Shown: positions 31,244 through 43,612 of the stretch, piece after piece
Numbering within the stretch: the first letter of the stretch is position 1
Layout of the letters: each line of letters begins with the position of its first letter
From: Capsaspora owczarzaki ATCC 30864
Taxonomy: Eukaryota; Opisthokonta; Filasterea
Length of the DNA stretch: 64,000 bases
Direction: 5' to 3'
NCBI RefSeq assembly: GCF_000151315.2
Contig: NW_011887298.1
Location: forward strand, 874,530-938,529
Notes under the pieces: model-generated
The model's input: only the letters and a program-made list of their open reading frames with translations
Told to the model about the DNA's origin: nothing
Database searches by the model: none
Program-made: the position numbers and the translations under genes

Positions 31244-33963
31244 TTTGAAGAGCAAAGGTCCTGACAAAAAGGGAGGTCTGGCGGGCTTTAGTGGACGAGC
31301 GTAGGACAAGGAACGAACAGAAAAAAAAAAAAAAAAAAACAGGATTCAAAAAAAAAACGGTGAGTCAAAAGCACAAATTAAAATGAAGCAAAACCGGTTT
31401 TTGAGGCTACGAAAATGGACAAATCAACCCGGTCCGAGTACGAAACTGTTCACTACCGCCCTCCACGCCGTATCGGAAGCCAAGTTGAAAAAAAAAAAAG
31501 CAATGTGGGCCTTTTGGCATAAAGCGCAGCCGTTCAACGCGCGGACGCGCTGTTGCCGGCCTCTACTCTGCGCCATGCACTACCAGATCAAGGGCATTGA
31601 GTGGGTGGTGCGGGGCGGGTGGCGCCCGTGACCAATGCGGGGAAACGCGCGACAAACGCCAAACGCAACAAGGCAATAGAAAACCTGAAAGCGCTTTTTT
31701 TTTTCTTTTTCCTTCAAAAAACAGGTTTTTGTTCTAACCAGCGCGACTAACAAAACGTACCCTGGTTTTTTGAAATTTCAACAATGAACTCGCGTGGATT
31801 TAAAATGTTTTGGCACTATGAAAATGTAGCAAAGTGCTTTTGAAGTTCTGGAGCAAGAAAAGCGGCGTTCATACAGCACTCCATCTGCGACAATGACGGC
31901 AATCGCTGTCTCATATCCAAGGTCGTTTGTTGCCTTGTCGTCGTTGTCGTCTGAAATCGTTCATGCAACAATCTTCTCAGTCTCTGCGAAACAACAATCC
32001 CCGATTCAGCCAGAAATCAAGTCGCTCTCTCACCCAGTTCACTTGAGCGGCTCTACTTGGTCACATGAAGGGACTCAGAACTCGACTCTGAGCTCCTGAC
32101 AAGTGCTGCAAAGGCCAGATCGGGCGCAAAACGCCTGAGATGCAGAAAATTTTCGCTGAAACGCCGGGAGCTCTCCCTGGTCCTGGCCTATCCGAATGTA
32201 CATCCGCGTTGTTGAGCCTCATTTCCAACTCCACAAGACTCTGCACCCTCGACCAAATGCGCGCTTTTCGCTCTTAATAGTCAGTCTTGTTTTGTTTCGT
32301 TTGGAGTTGAAAGATTGCTTCATTCGCTATGATGCTGAATCGCGTCTGCTTCACTTTCTCGCTCCTTCTCTGATGAGTCTGGTGAACAAACATGGAAAAA
32401 CCTCCCACGCAAGCAAGCGATGGTAAAACCCGCGCGAGGTGGGCAGCAAGGGCGCTCGAAGGGAAGGATGGACGAAAACCATGTGCTTTGGTTGAACTCC
32501 GCTTGCCCGAGTCCAGCCTTCCTCCCCTCTCTCCCGATCACGACGCTTGGGCCCCATGGTGTTGCTACAGTAGCACTGCTACGGTGCTCTCCATCGCCGC
32601 AGTCGCAACCGACGGGTCTGGTTGAGGACATCGATCGTTCTCCATCTTCGCCATGTGCTTTTTTTTTTTTTTTTTTTTTTGGCGCGATCTCTCCATCTTC
32701 CACATCTGGTAAGGCATTTCCACCGACCTTCGACTTGGTTCTCATTTTGAGAGTCTGTCTTTATTTGTTACTCTGCCGTGCTTCTTTTTTTGTTTCGCAC
32801 TCTTTTTCTGTCTTGTCGATGGATGATATCTGAGATTCGTCTCGCGCAATTGCTAGCCAAAGGGTCCGCGTTTCGCGTGTGTGAGGACTTCTCACTGCAC
32901 CTCTTGGCGATGAAGCAACCAACTTATAGTCATAGTTACTCTGACGACACTTTTTTTTTGCGTTCTCTTCTGTTGCTTCAGATCGTTGTTTTCGCTTTTC
33001 GCATTGTCCTCATGGTATTCGTTCGACTCTATTGATAGTTTTGTAGGATCAAACGTCATATACATTGCAATCTGTTCATGGCTTGCCCGGGAATCCAACG
33101 CGCAAAGTTTTAAAGGTAACAAACAAACTCCACCGAGTCTTTTTCTTGTTATCTTTGATCCCTCCTGCTAAGATGATGAATTTTCGAAAATATTATAATC
33201 TGTCAATCCTCTGACCGAGAGAGTGAAGACACCTTAATCGAAGAACGACCGCAATCAACGGCGTGCACTGAAATATCTTTTGTCCTTTTTCTACTCTCCT
33301 ATCTGCTTTGTCTTGCTTGGTTTCCGTGGTGGTTTTTCTTGCTCTCACTCATCGGCTCCTGTGTTTCAATCGTGTCTTTGCCGTTCGCAATGATAGGTAC
33401 TGTTTTCGCTGAAATGGCAAACCATTCGATGTCACAATTCATAAATAAACATCAACCTGGAGATTCGTCTCAAATCGTGCATCAGTCGTTGTCGTGAGTT
33501 ACTGTTCACCACACCAGAGCATCACAGAAAGAAGCACAACGACCGCAAAAAGCTCAGACTCTGGCTATGAATGCAATCCTTCAAATGTTCTGCAGACATT
33601 TCAAAGCACCAATCGACGACTCTGCAAGTACATAGCACACAATTCAAGTTTGAACCCAAAGGAGAGAGAGATCAGGTGGCTGGTGTTTACCACATTGCAC
33701 CAATATCGCGGATGGTCGTGCAATCTGCAAAGTGTTTCAAAGCATTGACGAGCTGAGAGAAGCTTGGACGGAATTATGGCGTCGAGTTCCAGCAAATTGT
33801 CATCATGTTGTAGAGCATACAGTTCCCTAAGACGGTCAGTCTGAGCAAATGTGAGCTCAGTTCATCTTTTTTTTTCTTTTTTTTTCATCTTTCTTTCTTT
33901 TTGTTTTTGGTTTGTTGGTGTGTTTTCCTCCTTTTTGCTCTCTCTTGCTCTCCTTGCTCGCAT
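31244..33963. other. 2.7-kb gene-poor spacer between divergent HMG-WWE and BIG genes
   Basis: I see no conserved protein gene apart from a possible transposase remnant near the right end (separate entry). It contains A-runs (31321-31339, 31489-31499), a T run of about 22 nt at 32659-32680, and an AT-rich stretch at 32900-33500 with lower GC than its surroundings. Promoters for both flanking genes must lie at the two ends. Confidence 0.5.
33645..33830 (+). mobile_element. Possible remnant of a Tc1/mariner-type transposase C-terminus
   Basis: One frame reads NSSLNPKERE, like the SPDLNPIE block of Tc1/mariner DDE transposases. Another frame reads FQSIDELREAWTELWRRVPAN and continues HHVVEHTVP to a stop. 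This resembles the family tail (a SxxELxxAxxEEWxxIP pattern followed by an SMPRR-like block). The two pieces are in different frames, so the element is decayed. No terminal inverted repeats or TA duplications were found. The match is short and recalled from memory, so the call is tentative. Confidence 0.3.
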
Positions 33964-36900
33964 ATGATCACAAGCGTAATGTTCCTGTCCCGAGCCTTGC
34001 GAAAAATCCTCAGCGAGAAGGACACTCGAAAGTTCCCAAAGCTGCGCGAGGCCTGCGACAGCGCTCTCGGTAAGCAGTACCACAACCCCACCAGACAGAA
34101 GCCGACAAGCAAAATCGAGATTGATGCTCCCTTGCAAGCGAGTCGAGGTTGAGTTGTATGATGGGAGGAGTCGCCGAGAGAATGAGAGAACGAGAGTGGG
34201 AGGAAAAAGTTGAGTGAGCGTGCATTAGAGCGACTGCCGTTTCAGCACGCGCGTTTGCGGGGGGGGGGAGTCTGTGGAGGTGACCGAGTCGCAGTGTATG
34301 CGTCACCTCTCGTGATCATATACTTGAGGCATGGGGAGCGAGGCGAGAGTGGGGGCCAGGAGGAAAGGCACGGGGGGAAAGGGCGATGCTGTCGTCGTTC
34401 TCGTGCGGGTCCTCCTCGCCGTACCACCCTCTTCAGCACGTCGTGAAAGCGCTGTCGACCAGCAAGTGAGAACGCACGCCGCGCGGGTATCCAAGCAAGC
34501 GTGGTGCGCTGCTTCGGCTCCCTTCTTTTTTTTTTTTTTTCTTTTTTTTTTCGTTTTCTTTTTTTTTTTTTTTTCTTTTTCTTTTATTTCTTTCATTTGG
34601 CCTGCTTTTCCTCTGCGATCGCCGCTCGCTTCGCTGTCGCCCAGCAGCCCCGCACTCTGGCTTTGTCCATTGCCGTGTCCGTCTAGTCCACTTCCCGAAG
34701 CAGGCTCGCCCGCCACTTGATCTGGACGCGCAACTCGCTCAAACTGCCACGGCTGCAAACCAGGGTTTTTTATTTTCTTTTTTTTTCCTTTTTTTTTCTT
34801 TTTTTTGTTTTTTTTTGTTTGATTAGAGCTAGAGCTTGCAGCGTTTTGTCGAGCGTTGGATGCAATCTTCAACTTACTTTTGTCTGTGATGTCATCGTTC
34901 TTGTTGTTGGCGTTGTTTTTGTCTGTGTGTCTCAGCGGACGTCGATGTGGAAATCGCTGCTCAGGAGAAGAAGACGGGCATTCATATTGCAGCGAGGTTT
35001 GTCGTTTCCAACTTGGACCAAGCTATGTGTGCTTGTTTGTGACATTGTGGACGGACGACGCATGCGAATTTGCGTGGACTGAGAATCACTGACGTCTGAG
35101 AATTTTGTGGGGACGTTGGTTGGCGACTTGCAGCGACAATGACTTGGAAATCACACCGGCGTCCCCGATGCCGCCGCCCACCTCAAAGGACAACTTTGTC
35201 AACGCCGACAAGTACTTTTTGCCCTTCCAGCTGGCATGCGAGACTCAGAATGTCAAAATCACAGTCACCACCCTGGATTGTTTGCAGGTACGTGCTTGAT
35301 GATTCATGCTGCTACTCATCGGTTCGTCGACACTGATCGTGCCACCTGTTGTAACACCTGGCGTGCGTGTGCTCTTTGAACCCCCCGCCCCCTTGTTCCT
35401 CCTCTTGCTTTGGATCTGACCAGAAACTGATCGCTTATGGACACTTGCGTGGAGACTTGCCGCTCAAGTCCAACCCAAACAAGAAGCTCATCGACCTCAT
35501 CGTTGAATCCATTTGCAGCTGTTTCATCAACGACAGCACGGATGAGCAAGTCCAGTTGCAAATCATCAAGGTAAGACGGTGGTGGCTCGGTTTGCGTTTG
35601 GCCGGGCATTTGGCTTGAAAAACTGGGCTGACCACCTAGAATCTTGATCTCCACACCCACTCATATTCCCACGACAGGCTTTGCTCACAGCAGTCACATC
35701 CAACACTTGCGAAATTCACGATGCTGCCCTGTTAAAAGTCGTGCGCACCTGTTACAATATTTTCTTGGCGAGCAGAAATATTGTCAACCAAACCACGGCC
35801 AAGGGCACGCTAACTCAAATGCTGAATGTGATCTTTTTGCGCTTGGAGCAACAAGGAGTGAGTATATTTTCCTTTTATTATGTCGACTGACGGGCTGAGC
35901 GAGCAACAGCATTTGGGTGTGGAACTGACAAACTGCGGTTTTTTGTTTGTTTGGTTGGTTGGTTGCAGATTTCCACCTCGATTGATGCCAGCCACTCCAT
36001 CAGTGCCAATGGTGGGGAGGATGATGACGATGGAGAGGACGGTGGAGCTTCGACATCCATTGCCGCCCAGGAGTTGGCCGCTACGTTTGCCGCTGCTGAG
36101 CAAGCTGCCGCGGCCGCGGCTGCTGCTGCGGCTGCAGCTGCAACTGTCGTCGACACGCCTGCACAACCATCTACTTCAGAGGAATCGCAGGCGAGCGCGG
36201 AAGGTGCAGAACCCTCAGAGGACGCGCCCGCTTCTCCCGAACAGCCTGCAGCTTCAGTCGGCGACTCGGGGAACGAACCCGCGGCGGAACCCACGCAAGA
36301 ATCTGCTGCCCCTGTTGACAACGCTCCAGCTGACGCTAGCGCGACACCCGCCCCTGTCACCCCAGCCAAAACCACCCCCATCACCCTCAAGCCTCCACAA
36401 GCTGGCGCGCAGCCTGGCAAGTATGGCTACTGCATCGTCTGTGGTATTCCGGCCAACCATTGGTGCGCGCAGACCCGCGAACCCGTGTGCAGTGTGGAAT
36501 GCAAACGCCTCTATCTCGACCACATTCAAACGGCCGAGGCAACTGCTGGCAACGCCGATCCGTCGGGTCAAGACTTGCCTGCGGGCGTGCGCTTTGCTCA
36601 CGTGGCCCAGCGAGACGCCTACCTTGTCTTCCGCTCGCTGTGCCGGCTGTCGATGCGCCCATTGCCAGAGAACCACGTGGACAACCGCTCAAATGAGCTG
36701 CGATCCAAAATCCTCTCGCTCGAGCTGCTCCTCAACATTTTGCAAAATGCTGGCCCCGTCTTCCAGTCATCCGAGAGTCTGATCAACGCCATTCGCAACT
36801 ACCTTTGCTTGTCCCTGAGCAAGAACGGTGTTTCACCCGTCCCGATCGTGTTTGAGCTGTCGCTGTCCATCTTCCTCACCATTCTGTCGCTGTTCAAGGC

Positions 36901-39900
36901 ACATCTCAAGCCGCAGCTGGAAATTTTCTTCAAGGACATCTTCCTCAACATTCTGTCCTCGCCATCGAGCGCCTTCCAGCACAAGTGGATGATTATGCTC
37001 GCCATGAGCAAGATCTGCGCCGACCCGCAGATTGTCGTCGATCTCTATGTCAACTACGACTGCGATCTGACCATGGAGAACATTTTCGAGAAACTCGTCA
37101 ACGACCTCGCGCGCGTGGCGCAAGGCCGCAACCAGACCGAGCTCGGTGCCACCCCCGCACAGCAGCAAGCAATGAAGGTGAAGGGCTTGGAGACGGTGGT
37201 GACCATCCTCCACTGCTTGGTCGAGTGGACGCGCGAGCTCGAGAACGAGCGCACTCAGACAATCGATGCGCGGCTGATGCAAAACCTCGCGGGAGGCGAT
37301 CAAGCCGCTGGTGCCGGTGCGAACGTGGCGCTGTCGGCTTCTTCTGCCGCCGCCGAGACGGCCTCCATCCACTCGAACGACGGCACCAACGGCACGACGA
37401 CGAGCGTGCCCATGTCCCAATCGCCCAGCAGCAGCAACCTCACGCAGAGCCACAACAACCTGGTTCTGCCCTCGAGCGCGCAGCAGACGCCTGCGCTCGT
37501 CCCTTCTTCGGGCGCTGGCACTCCGTCGACCAACGGTGGCAGTGTGACGCCTGTCGACTTTGAGACGCTCAAGCGCACCAAGGAAATTCTCGAGGAGGGT
37601 CTTGCTCGGTTTATCGAAAAGCCCCGCAAGGCAATCCAATTCCTGCAACAGCAAGGTGTAGTGGGCCAAACCGCGCCCGAGGTTGCCCACTTTTTGATGA
37701 CCAACGAGCGCCTCAGCCGGACGGCCATTGGCGAGTTCTTGGGCGATGCCGATGCTTTCTGCATCGAAGTCATGTACGCGTATGTGGACCACCAGGCCTT
37801 CAACAACCTGTCGCTGGTCGAGGCCCTGCGCAAGTTCCTCGAGGGCTTCCGTCTGCCAGGCGAGGCCCAGAAAATTGACCGTCTGATGGAAAAGTTTGCC
37901 CAACGCTACTGCAAGGACAACCCCGAAAACCCTTACTTTAGCAATGCTGATACGGCCTATGTCTTAGCATTCAGCGTCATCATGCTGACCACCGATCTGC
38001 ACAGCCGTCACATCCAGAAGAAGATGACCAAGGCCGAGTTTGTGCGCAACAACCGCGGCATTAACGACTCGAAGGATTTGCCGAAAGAATACCTGGAATC
38101 CATCTACGACGAGATTGCCAAGCAGGGCATTCGCATGCGTTCGGAAAAGCCGGGCAAGGTTGCTGTGCATGGCGGTGACTTGCTGTCCGAGAAACAGCGC
38201 AAGGACTTGTACAACAAGGAAATGGAGTACATGCTCGAGGCTGCCGAGGCCAGCCTGAAGGACAAGGTCCGCCACACCAAGCCCTTCATTCTCGCCACGT
38301 CTGCCGAGCACGCCAAGCACATGTTCAAGGTTGCCTGGACGTCCATGCTTGCGTCGCTTTCGATTCCGCTCAAGAACAGCGACGACCCTTACATTGTGTC
38401 GTTGTGCCTGGATGGTTTCCGCTATGCCATCCACACTGCGTGCATCTTTGCTCTCGATCTGGAACGCGACGCCTTCGTTCAGTCCCTGGTCAAGTTCACG
38501 CCCGGTATCGGCGGCGTGGTGGACATTAAGCCCAAAAACATCGAAACCATCAAGACCTTGGTGCAGATTGCCCGCACGGACGGCAACTTTTTGAAGCAGT
38601 CGTGGCATCCCATTCTCAAGGTCATCTCGCAGCTCGACTTGGGTCAAGTGATTGGCACCGCGCCGCTCGCAGGCAACACGCCTGCTGCCGCTCCCTCTGC
38701 TGCTGCTCGATTTGTCGGCATGTTCACGGGCCTTGGTCAGTCTTCGACCGACCTGCGTGGTCCAAACAGCCCTGCATCGCGTCGCTCGCTCGTCGGAACC
38801 GGCGGTGCTTCCTCTGGCAGCGCATCTGTTGGCGCGGGTGGTGCGGGTTCGGTGCCAGGTGGCGCCGGCGCAGGGTTGAGTGGTCAAGGCGCTGGGCACC
38901 CCAGCGCGCTTGGCGGGTTGCTGTCGCAGTCGGGCTCACAGCTCATGTCGTCGGCTGCGTCGTACGCGGCGTCCGCAATTGCCGCGGCAAACGCATCCGC
39001 AGCTGCAGGTGCCTCCATCTACCAAACCACCTTCTTGCAAGGGCCGAACGTGGTGGATGCTCAGCCTGTGCAGGCGCGTCCTCTCGCTCAGTCCATCTTT
39101 TCAGAGCATAGTGTGCGAAGTGAGCATTCGGTTTTGGCTCAGCAATCGAATGCTGCTGCTGCTGCTGCCGCCGCCGCTGCCGCCGCCGCTTCTTCGTCCA
39201 GCTTGTCGCCCTCACACTCGTCCATTGCGACACCCCTCCGAAGCTCGGCCCTGCCGACAGTGGACAATCAGACGGACGACATTAACGGCACGCAGAGCTT
39301 TTCGGTTGCCATCGATCGCGTGTTTACGCAGTCGAGTCGTCTGGATGGTGACGCCATTGAAGAGTTTGTGCGCTGGCTGTGTGCCGTCTCCCTTGATGAA
39401 TTGCAGGCCCCCGGCAACCCTCGCATGTTTTGTTTGCAAAAGATTATCGAGGTGTGCAGCTACAACATGGGCCGTCTGCGCTTTGAGTGGTCGCGCATCT
39501 GGTCTGTGATTGGCGATTACTTCAACAAGGTTGGTTGCCTGGCCAATTTGGACGTGGCTCTTTTCGCGGTTGACGTGCTGCGCCAAATGTCCATGAAGTT
39601 CCTCGAGAAGGGCGAGCTCGCCCAATTCCACTTCCAGAAGGATTTCCTCAAGCCGTTCGAGTACATTATGTCGCACAACAAGTCTGTGACGATTCGCGAC
39701 ATGGTTGTGCGCTGCCTGTGGCAGATGGTGCAAGCCAAAGCCAAGAACATCAAGTCCGGTTGGAAGAACATTTTCTTTGTCTTTTCCATTGCAGCCAGCG
39801 ATGAAGACGAGGGCATCGTGTCGCTCGCCTTCCGAAGCGCATTGTTGATTCTCGAAAACCACTTTGATCTCGCGGCCGATAGTTTCCTCGACGCCATGAA

Positions 39901-40630
39901 CTGCCTGACCGAGTTTGCATGCAACCAGGCCTACCCCGATGTCAGCCAGGATGCCGTTCGTCTCATTGACGTCTCTGCCATGCGCGTCGCGCACAATCCC
40001 ACCCTCTTTACAGAGTCTGAGCAGTCGCTTGCCACCGACGGCGAGGATCGGCTCTGGGTTCGCGGTTGGTTCCCGATCATCTTTGCCCTGTCGCGCATCA
40101 TTAATCGCTGCAAGATTGACGCCCGGACACGGTTAGGGTTTTGTTGTTTTCTTTTTAGTTTTTGCTGGTGTTGGAAACTTTTTTTCCTCGGTGGACAAGG
40201 TGGCTCTTGGTGGACGATTGTGCTGGTCGAGCTTTTACTTACAGTGATTATTTGATGCTTCTTCCTCCTCTGTGTGTTTCTTTGAGCAGTGCCCTTGATG
40301 TGCTGTTCGAGGTGGTCAAGACGTACGGAGCTGATTTCAAGCCACAGTGGTGGCGCGATCTTTTTGCCGTGATCTTCCGTATCTTTGACGATAACAAGAT
40401 GCCCGACTCTGTCGCTGAACGGAACGAGTGGATGAACACGACGTGCAACAGCGCCGTGTTCAAGGTGGTCGATCTGTTCTCGCACTTTTACGAAACCCTG
40501 TCGGCCATTCTGCTTGCCGATCTGTTTGACTGTTTGCATTGGTGCATCACCCAAGGTATGATTGGCCTCTGTTGGAGAATGGATTGTAGTATTCTTGGGT
40601 TGTGAGCTCATCATTGCGCACGCCCGTTTG

Positions 40631-40666
<36 letters not shown>

Positions 40667-42164
40667 TGGGACCAGACAATGAGCAACTTGCTCGGTCTGG
40701 CATTCATTGCTTGCAGGTCTTTATCATGACGAACGGACCCAAGTTCGATGCGGATGTGTGGTCGACTGTTTCGGGACAGGTCAAACGCATTTTCAATTCA
40801 ACTGTGCCCCATTCTCTGATGTCGTAGTACCAGCATCAACTCTTGCAACAGCAACAGCAGCAGCACCAGCACCAGCACCACCAGCACCACCACACTGACG
40901 CGGAAGAGCCTGAGCATGGTCGCGAGCCAGGTAAAAATTGAATCGAGTTTGTTGATTGAGAGTTATTGGTGAGATGAGGGGCTTTTCCTTTTGTGTGTTC
41001 ACTTTGCTCACGCTGTAACTACTGTGGGTTGCCGTTGCTACGCCTGTTGCAGCCGTGCCAAAGGAGCGAGTGATCAACTTTACATCCATCATTATCAAGT
41101 GTGTCGTGCAGCTTGAATTGATTGCGGCCGTGGAGCGCGTGCTCTTCAACTCGATTGATTCCTTGACGGCTGCCGAAGCGACCACCCCAACGCCAGCACA
41201 GCCTGCTGCCACTGCCTCGTCCGCGGAACCAAAGACGGCCGTTCCTACTTCAGACGACGCCGCTGCCGCCGGTACGGCTTTGGCTGTCGATCCAAACGCG
41301 CTCGGCTCCTTCCGGTTGATGGCCAATGGCAACATTAGTGTGCTGCTTGAGTGCTTGGAGCAAGCCCATGACTTTGCCAAGCGCTTTAACGGCAACTACG
41401 ATTTGCGCACTGCCTTGTGGAAGGCCGGTACGTGTAAATCGCGGAAACGAGGCTCCTTGTTCTCGCGGTGTTTCTCACCAATGCGATCTGGGGGTGGGGT
41501 TTTCTTTGTTTGTTTGCTTGTTGTGTTGGTAGGTTTCATGAAGCAAATGCCCAATCTCTTGAAGCAAGAAACGACCAGTCTCGCAGCCACTCTCAAAGTT
41601 CTCTTCCGACTCTTCAACGACGATGCCCGCACTGAAATGTGGACGGCGGCGGAATCTCGCATCTTGATGTATGTGTTGACGCAGCGAGGCCAGGTTTTTT
41701 GTTTTGCGAGGGGGAGGGGGAGGAAGGCATTTTGTACATTTATGTGGATCAAACCCCCGCTGACTTGGCTTGCTCTCCCTTGCACACAGTCTGGGCCAGT
41801 CCGTGTTCAAGTACTATTGCACCATTGCGGCCGAGAAGCAACGCGATGTGTGGAACCCTGTTCTCATCCTGCTGCTCGACTCCATTTCCCGCCTTACAGA
41901 TGCACGGGTAAGTGTTGTCGTTATGGTAGTCGTCGTAGTCGTTTTCCCTGGCGCTTGCCATCAAACATTGGTGCCCACACTCGCTCTCACTGTCTCTTTG
42001 CAATTTGACGCTCGCAGTTCCGAAAGCAAGTTCAATCCCTCTATCCCTATATTGTCAAGAGCCTTGCGTTCGAGTTGAAGCCAAACCTGCGAGTGTCCAT
42101 TCAACGTTTGCTGGAACGCACCGGTGCTGAATTTGGCATTGTCGTTCCAGCCACCGCTCCGTAA
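33964..42164 (+). CDS. ARFGEF: Large Sec7-domain ARF guanine-nucleotide exchange factor BIG (ARFGEF1/2)
   Basis: Golgi/TGN GEF activating ARF GTPases. Exons: 33964-34069, 34936-34996, 35134-35287, 35424-35570, 35678-35857, 35969-40131, 40290-40555, 40676-40930, 41053-41427, 41533-41668, 41790-41907, 42018-42164; about 2035 codons, all phases consistent. The start may instead be the ATG at 33979 ([11 protein letters not shown], the usual BIG beginning). The DCB domain has [13 protein letters not shown] and [17 protein letters not shown] zf-HIT-like finger (CIVCG, HWC, VCSVECK) lies near 36425-36520. The HUS domain follows, then Sec7 (about 37560-38160) with catalytic [17 protein letters not shown], then HDS domains ([30 protein letters not shown]). 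Ala- and Gly/Ser-rich linkers enlarge it relative to human (about 1800 aa). An in-frame TAG at 40825-40827 interrupts an otherwise perfect model. Confidence 0.93.
40632..40663 (+). repeat. Poly-T tract (about 32 nt) in an ARFGEF intron
   Basis: An uninterrupted T run lies on the sense strand 10-45 nt before the acceptor at 40674-40675, so it can act as an extreme polypyrimidine tract. It fills much of a 120-nt intron. Confidence 0.85.
40825..40827 (+). other. In-frame TAG within ARFGEF exon 8
   Basis: Exon 8 starts at 40676 and reads [14 protein letters not shown] through [11 protein letters not shown], homologous to BIG (IFKTTIPHVLL in human). TAG follows, then an open Gln/His-rich stretch (YQHQLLQQQ onward) to a donor at 40931 whose phase fits the next conserved exon. 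A 24-nt intron (GTGCCC at 40804 to the TAG) would remove the stop and stay in frame but is extremely short. Other options are stop read-through, sequencing error or a damaged allele. Confidence 0.7.
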
Positions 42165-42409
42165 TGGCACTTTTTTGGCCCATTCGGTTTGCGCTGGCTT
42201 TTCTCTCTTTTTTTGCTCTTTTTTTGCTCTTTTTTGCTCTTTTTTTTTCTCTCTCTCTCGTCTTCCCTGTCTCTGTTCTCTGCTTGTTCCTGACCTCTCG
42301 GCTTGCGCCTGTTTCTGGCTCTCGCTCCATGTAGTTGATAAAATTTGTTCATTGCGACACCATGCAGAAGGCGCAACAAACACGCATTGAAAAAAGGAAG
42401 ATCAAAAAA

Positions 42410-43612
42410 TCAAAACCTCCGGTAATCAAATGTGTCTTGAATCTGACTGACGGTCGTCCAAATGCACTCCTCCATGTTGCGCTCGTACTCTGTCTTGAGG
42501 AAGGCAAAGAACAAGGCAAGCGAGGGGAGGGCGAGCAAGAGGACAAAGTCCACGCCTGAGAAAACGTAGAACGGGCACGAGACCGGCAGCACTGCTTGCA
42601 AAAGCGTCGCGGGCTCGTCGTGCAGCACGTTCAGGATGCCGGCCACTGCAAGGTAAATCTTGGAGCGGGGAGACGGACCCTCAACATTCAAAGTCGGCTT
42701 GGAGATAATCCTGATGGTGGTGCCCCATATCAACAATCGCTGGGCCCACATAAACACGACATAGACCCAAAAGCAGACCTTGCTGTCGGGGTAGCTGCAA
42801 AACCAAACCAAAAAAAGCAACAAGGCGAGTCGATTTGGTGAGACGAAGTGTTGCCAAAATAAAAGGGAACAAAAAAATTCAAAGAAAATTCAAAAAACAA
42901 AAGGCTCAAACGTACATCGTCATCATCAGCGTAGTAATGAGATAGCCAAGAAAGGCAGCGTAATAGCATGTTTCGGTGCGAACGACAGTGTCTTTCACAC
43001 GAGCAAGAGTCGAATTGACTTCCGGCAGTTTGTTGGTGGCGCTTGCGGCGACCTGAGGAGGAGCTGGACGAAGAGGAGCACGGAACAATCAGTCAGCAAT
43101 GGTTATTCAACGCAAGTGGACACGAGAACAACATGCAGATCACGTACTGGCAGATCGATGCTTGAACTGGTGGTTGAGAGCAAGGCCCAACAACAAGCTG
43201 ACAACGCCGTGCAGAACGACGTTGGAGATGAACAAGCCAGCATCCAGGGTGGTTTCGTCGTCGAAATTGGCATACCGAGCAGCATCGACAGCCCCTCCAA
43301 AAAATCCAAAATCCAAAAATCCAAAATCCAAAATCCAAAATCCAATCCACGTTTGTCGCACCTTGCCGTCATTGCCAAAAAGTAAGCGACCCAGAAATTG
43401 TTGGAAATGTTGTCCGTGCGAATGCGCCTGTTGAAGACGCGGACACTGTTGAACTTGACCATCGTGACTATGCTAAAGACGAGCGCCGTGATGGCCGTGG
43501 TCACAAAGATGCTGAAGCTGCCGGGGTAGTGCAGCCAGCCGCCCACAGGCAGGTCGCTGCTGTTCGACGGGCACTCGGCCAGCTGCCGACCTTCAAAGTA
43601 GTCGTGCAGCAT
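42410..43612 (-). CDS. Multi-pass membrane protein of unknown family
   Basis: Exons 43612-43351, 43294-43148, 43063-42916 and 42794-42410 give 313 aa with consistent phases. It starts MLHDYFEGRQLAE. About six or seven hydrophobic segments are visible: FSIFVTTAITALVFSIVTMV; NFWVAYFLAMTA; LFISNVVLHGVVSLLLGLAL; YYAAFLGYLITTLMMTMI; CFWVYVVFMWAQRLLIWGTTI; FYVFSGVDFVLLLALPSLAL. The C-terminus is short and charged (KTEYERNMEEC onward). The first intron is only 56 nt and consists of an octamer-like repeat, so the border between exons 1 and 2 is less sure; the more consensus-like donor at 43361 would break the frame. I do not recognise the family. It is divergent from the EBP gene, but nothing shows they work together. 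Confidence 0.68.
43295..43350 (-). repeat. 56-nt intron made of GGATTTTT-type tandem repeats
   Basis: On the coding strand the whole inferred intron is a run of seven GGATTTTT/GGATTTTG-like units, beginning GTGGATTGG and ending TTTTTTGGAG. The repeat supplies both a pyrimidine-rich tract and the AG acceptor. Confidence 0.65.

Noticed and set aside
36833-37903. Open frame of about 356 codons on the minus strand within ARFGEF
   Set aside because: It lies antisense to the HUS/Sec7 coding region and shows no family motif.
40777-40827. A 48-nt intron (GTCAAA to TAG) as an explanation for the ARFGEF in-frame stop
   Set aside because: It would delete [15 protein letters not shown], which aligns well with BIG proteins, so this stretch must be exon.
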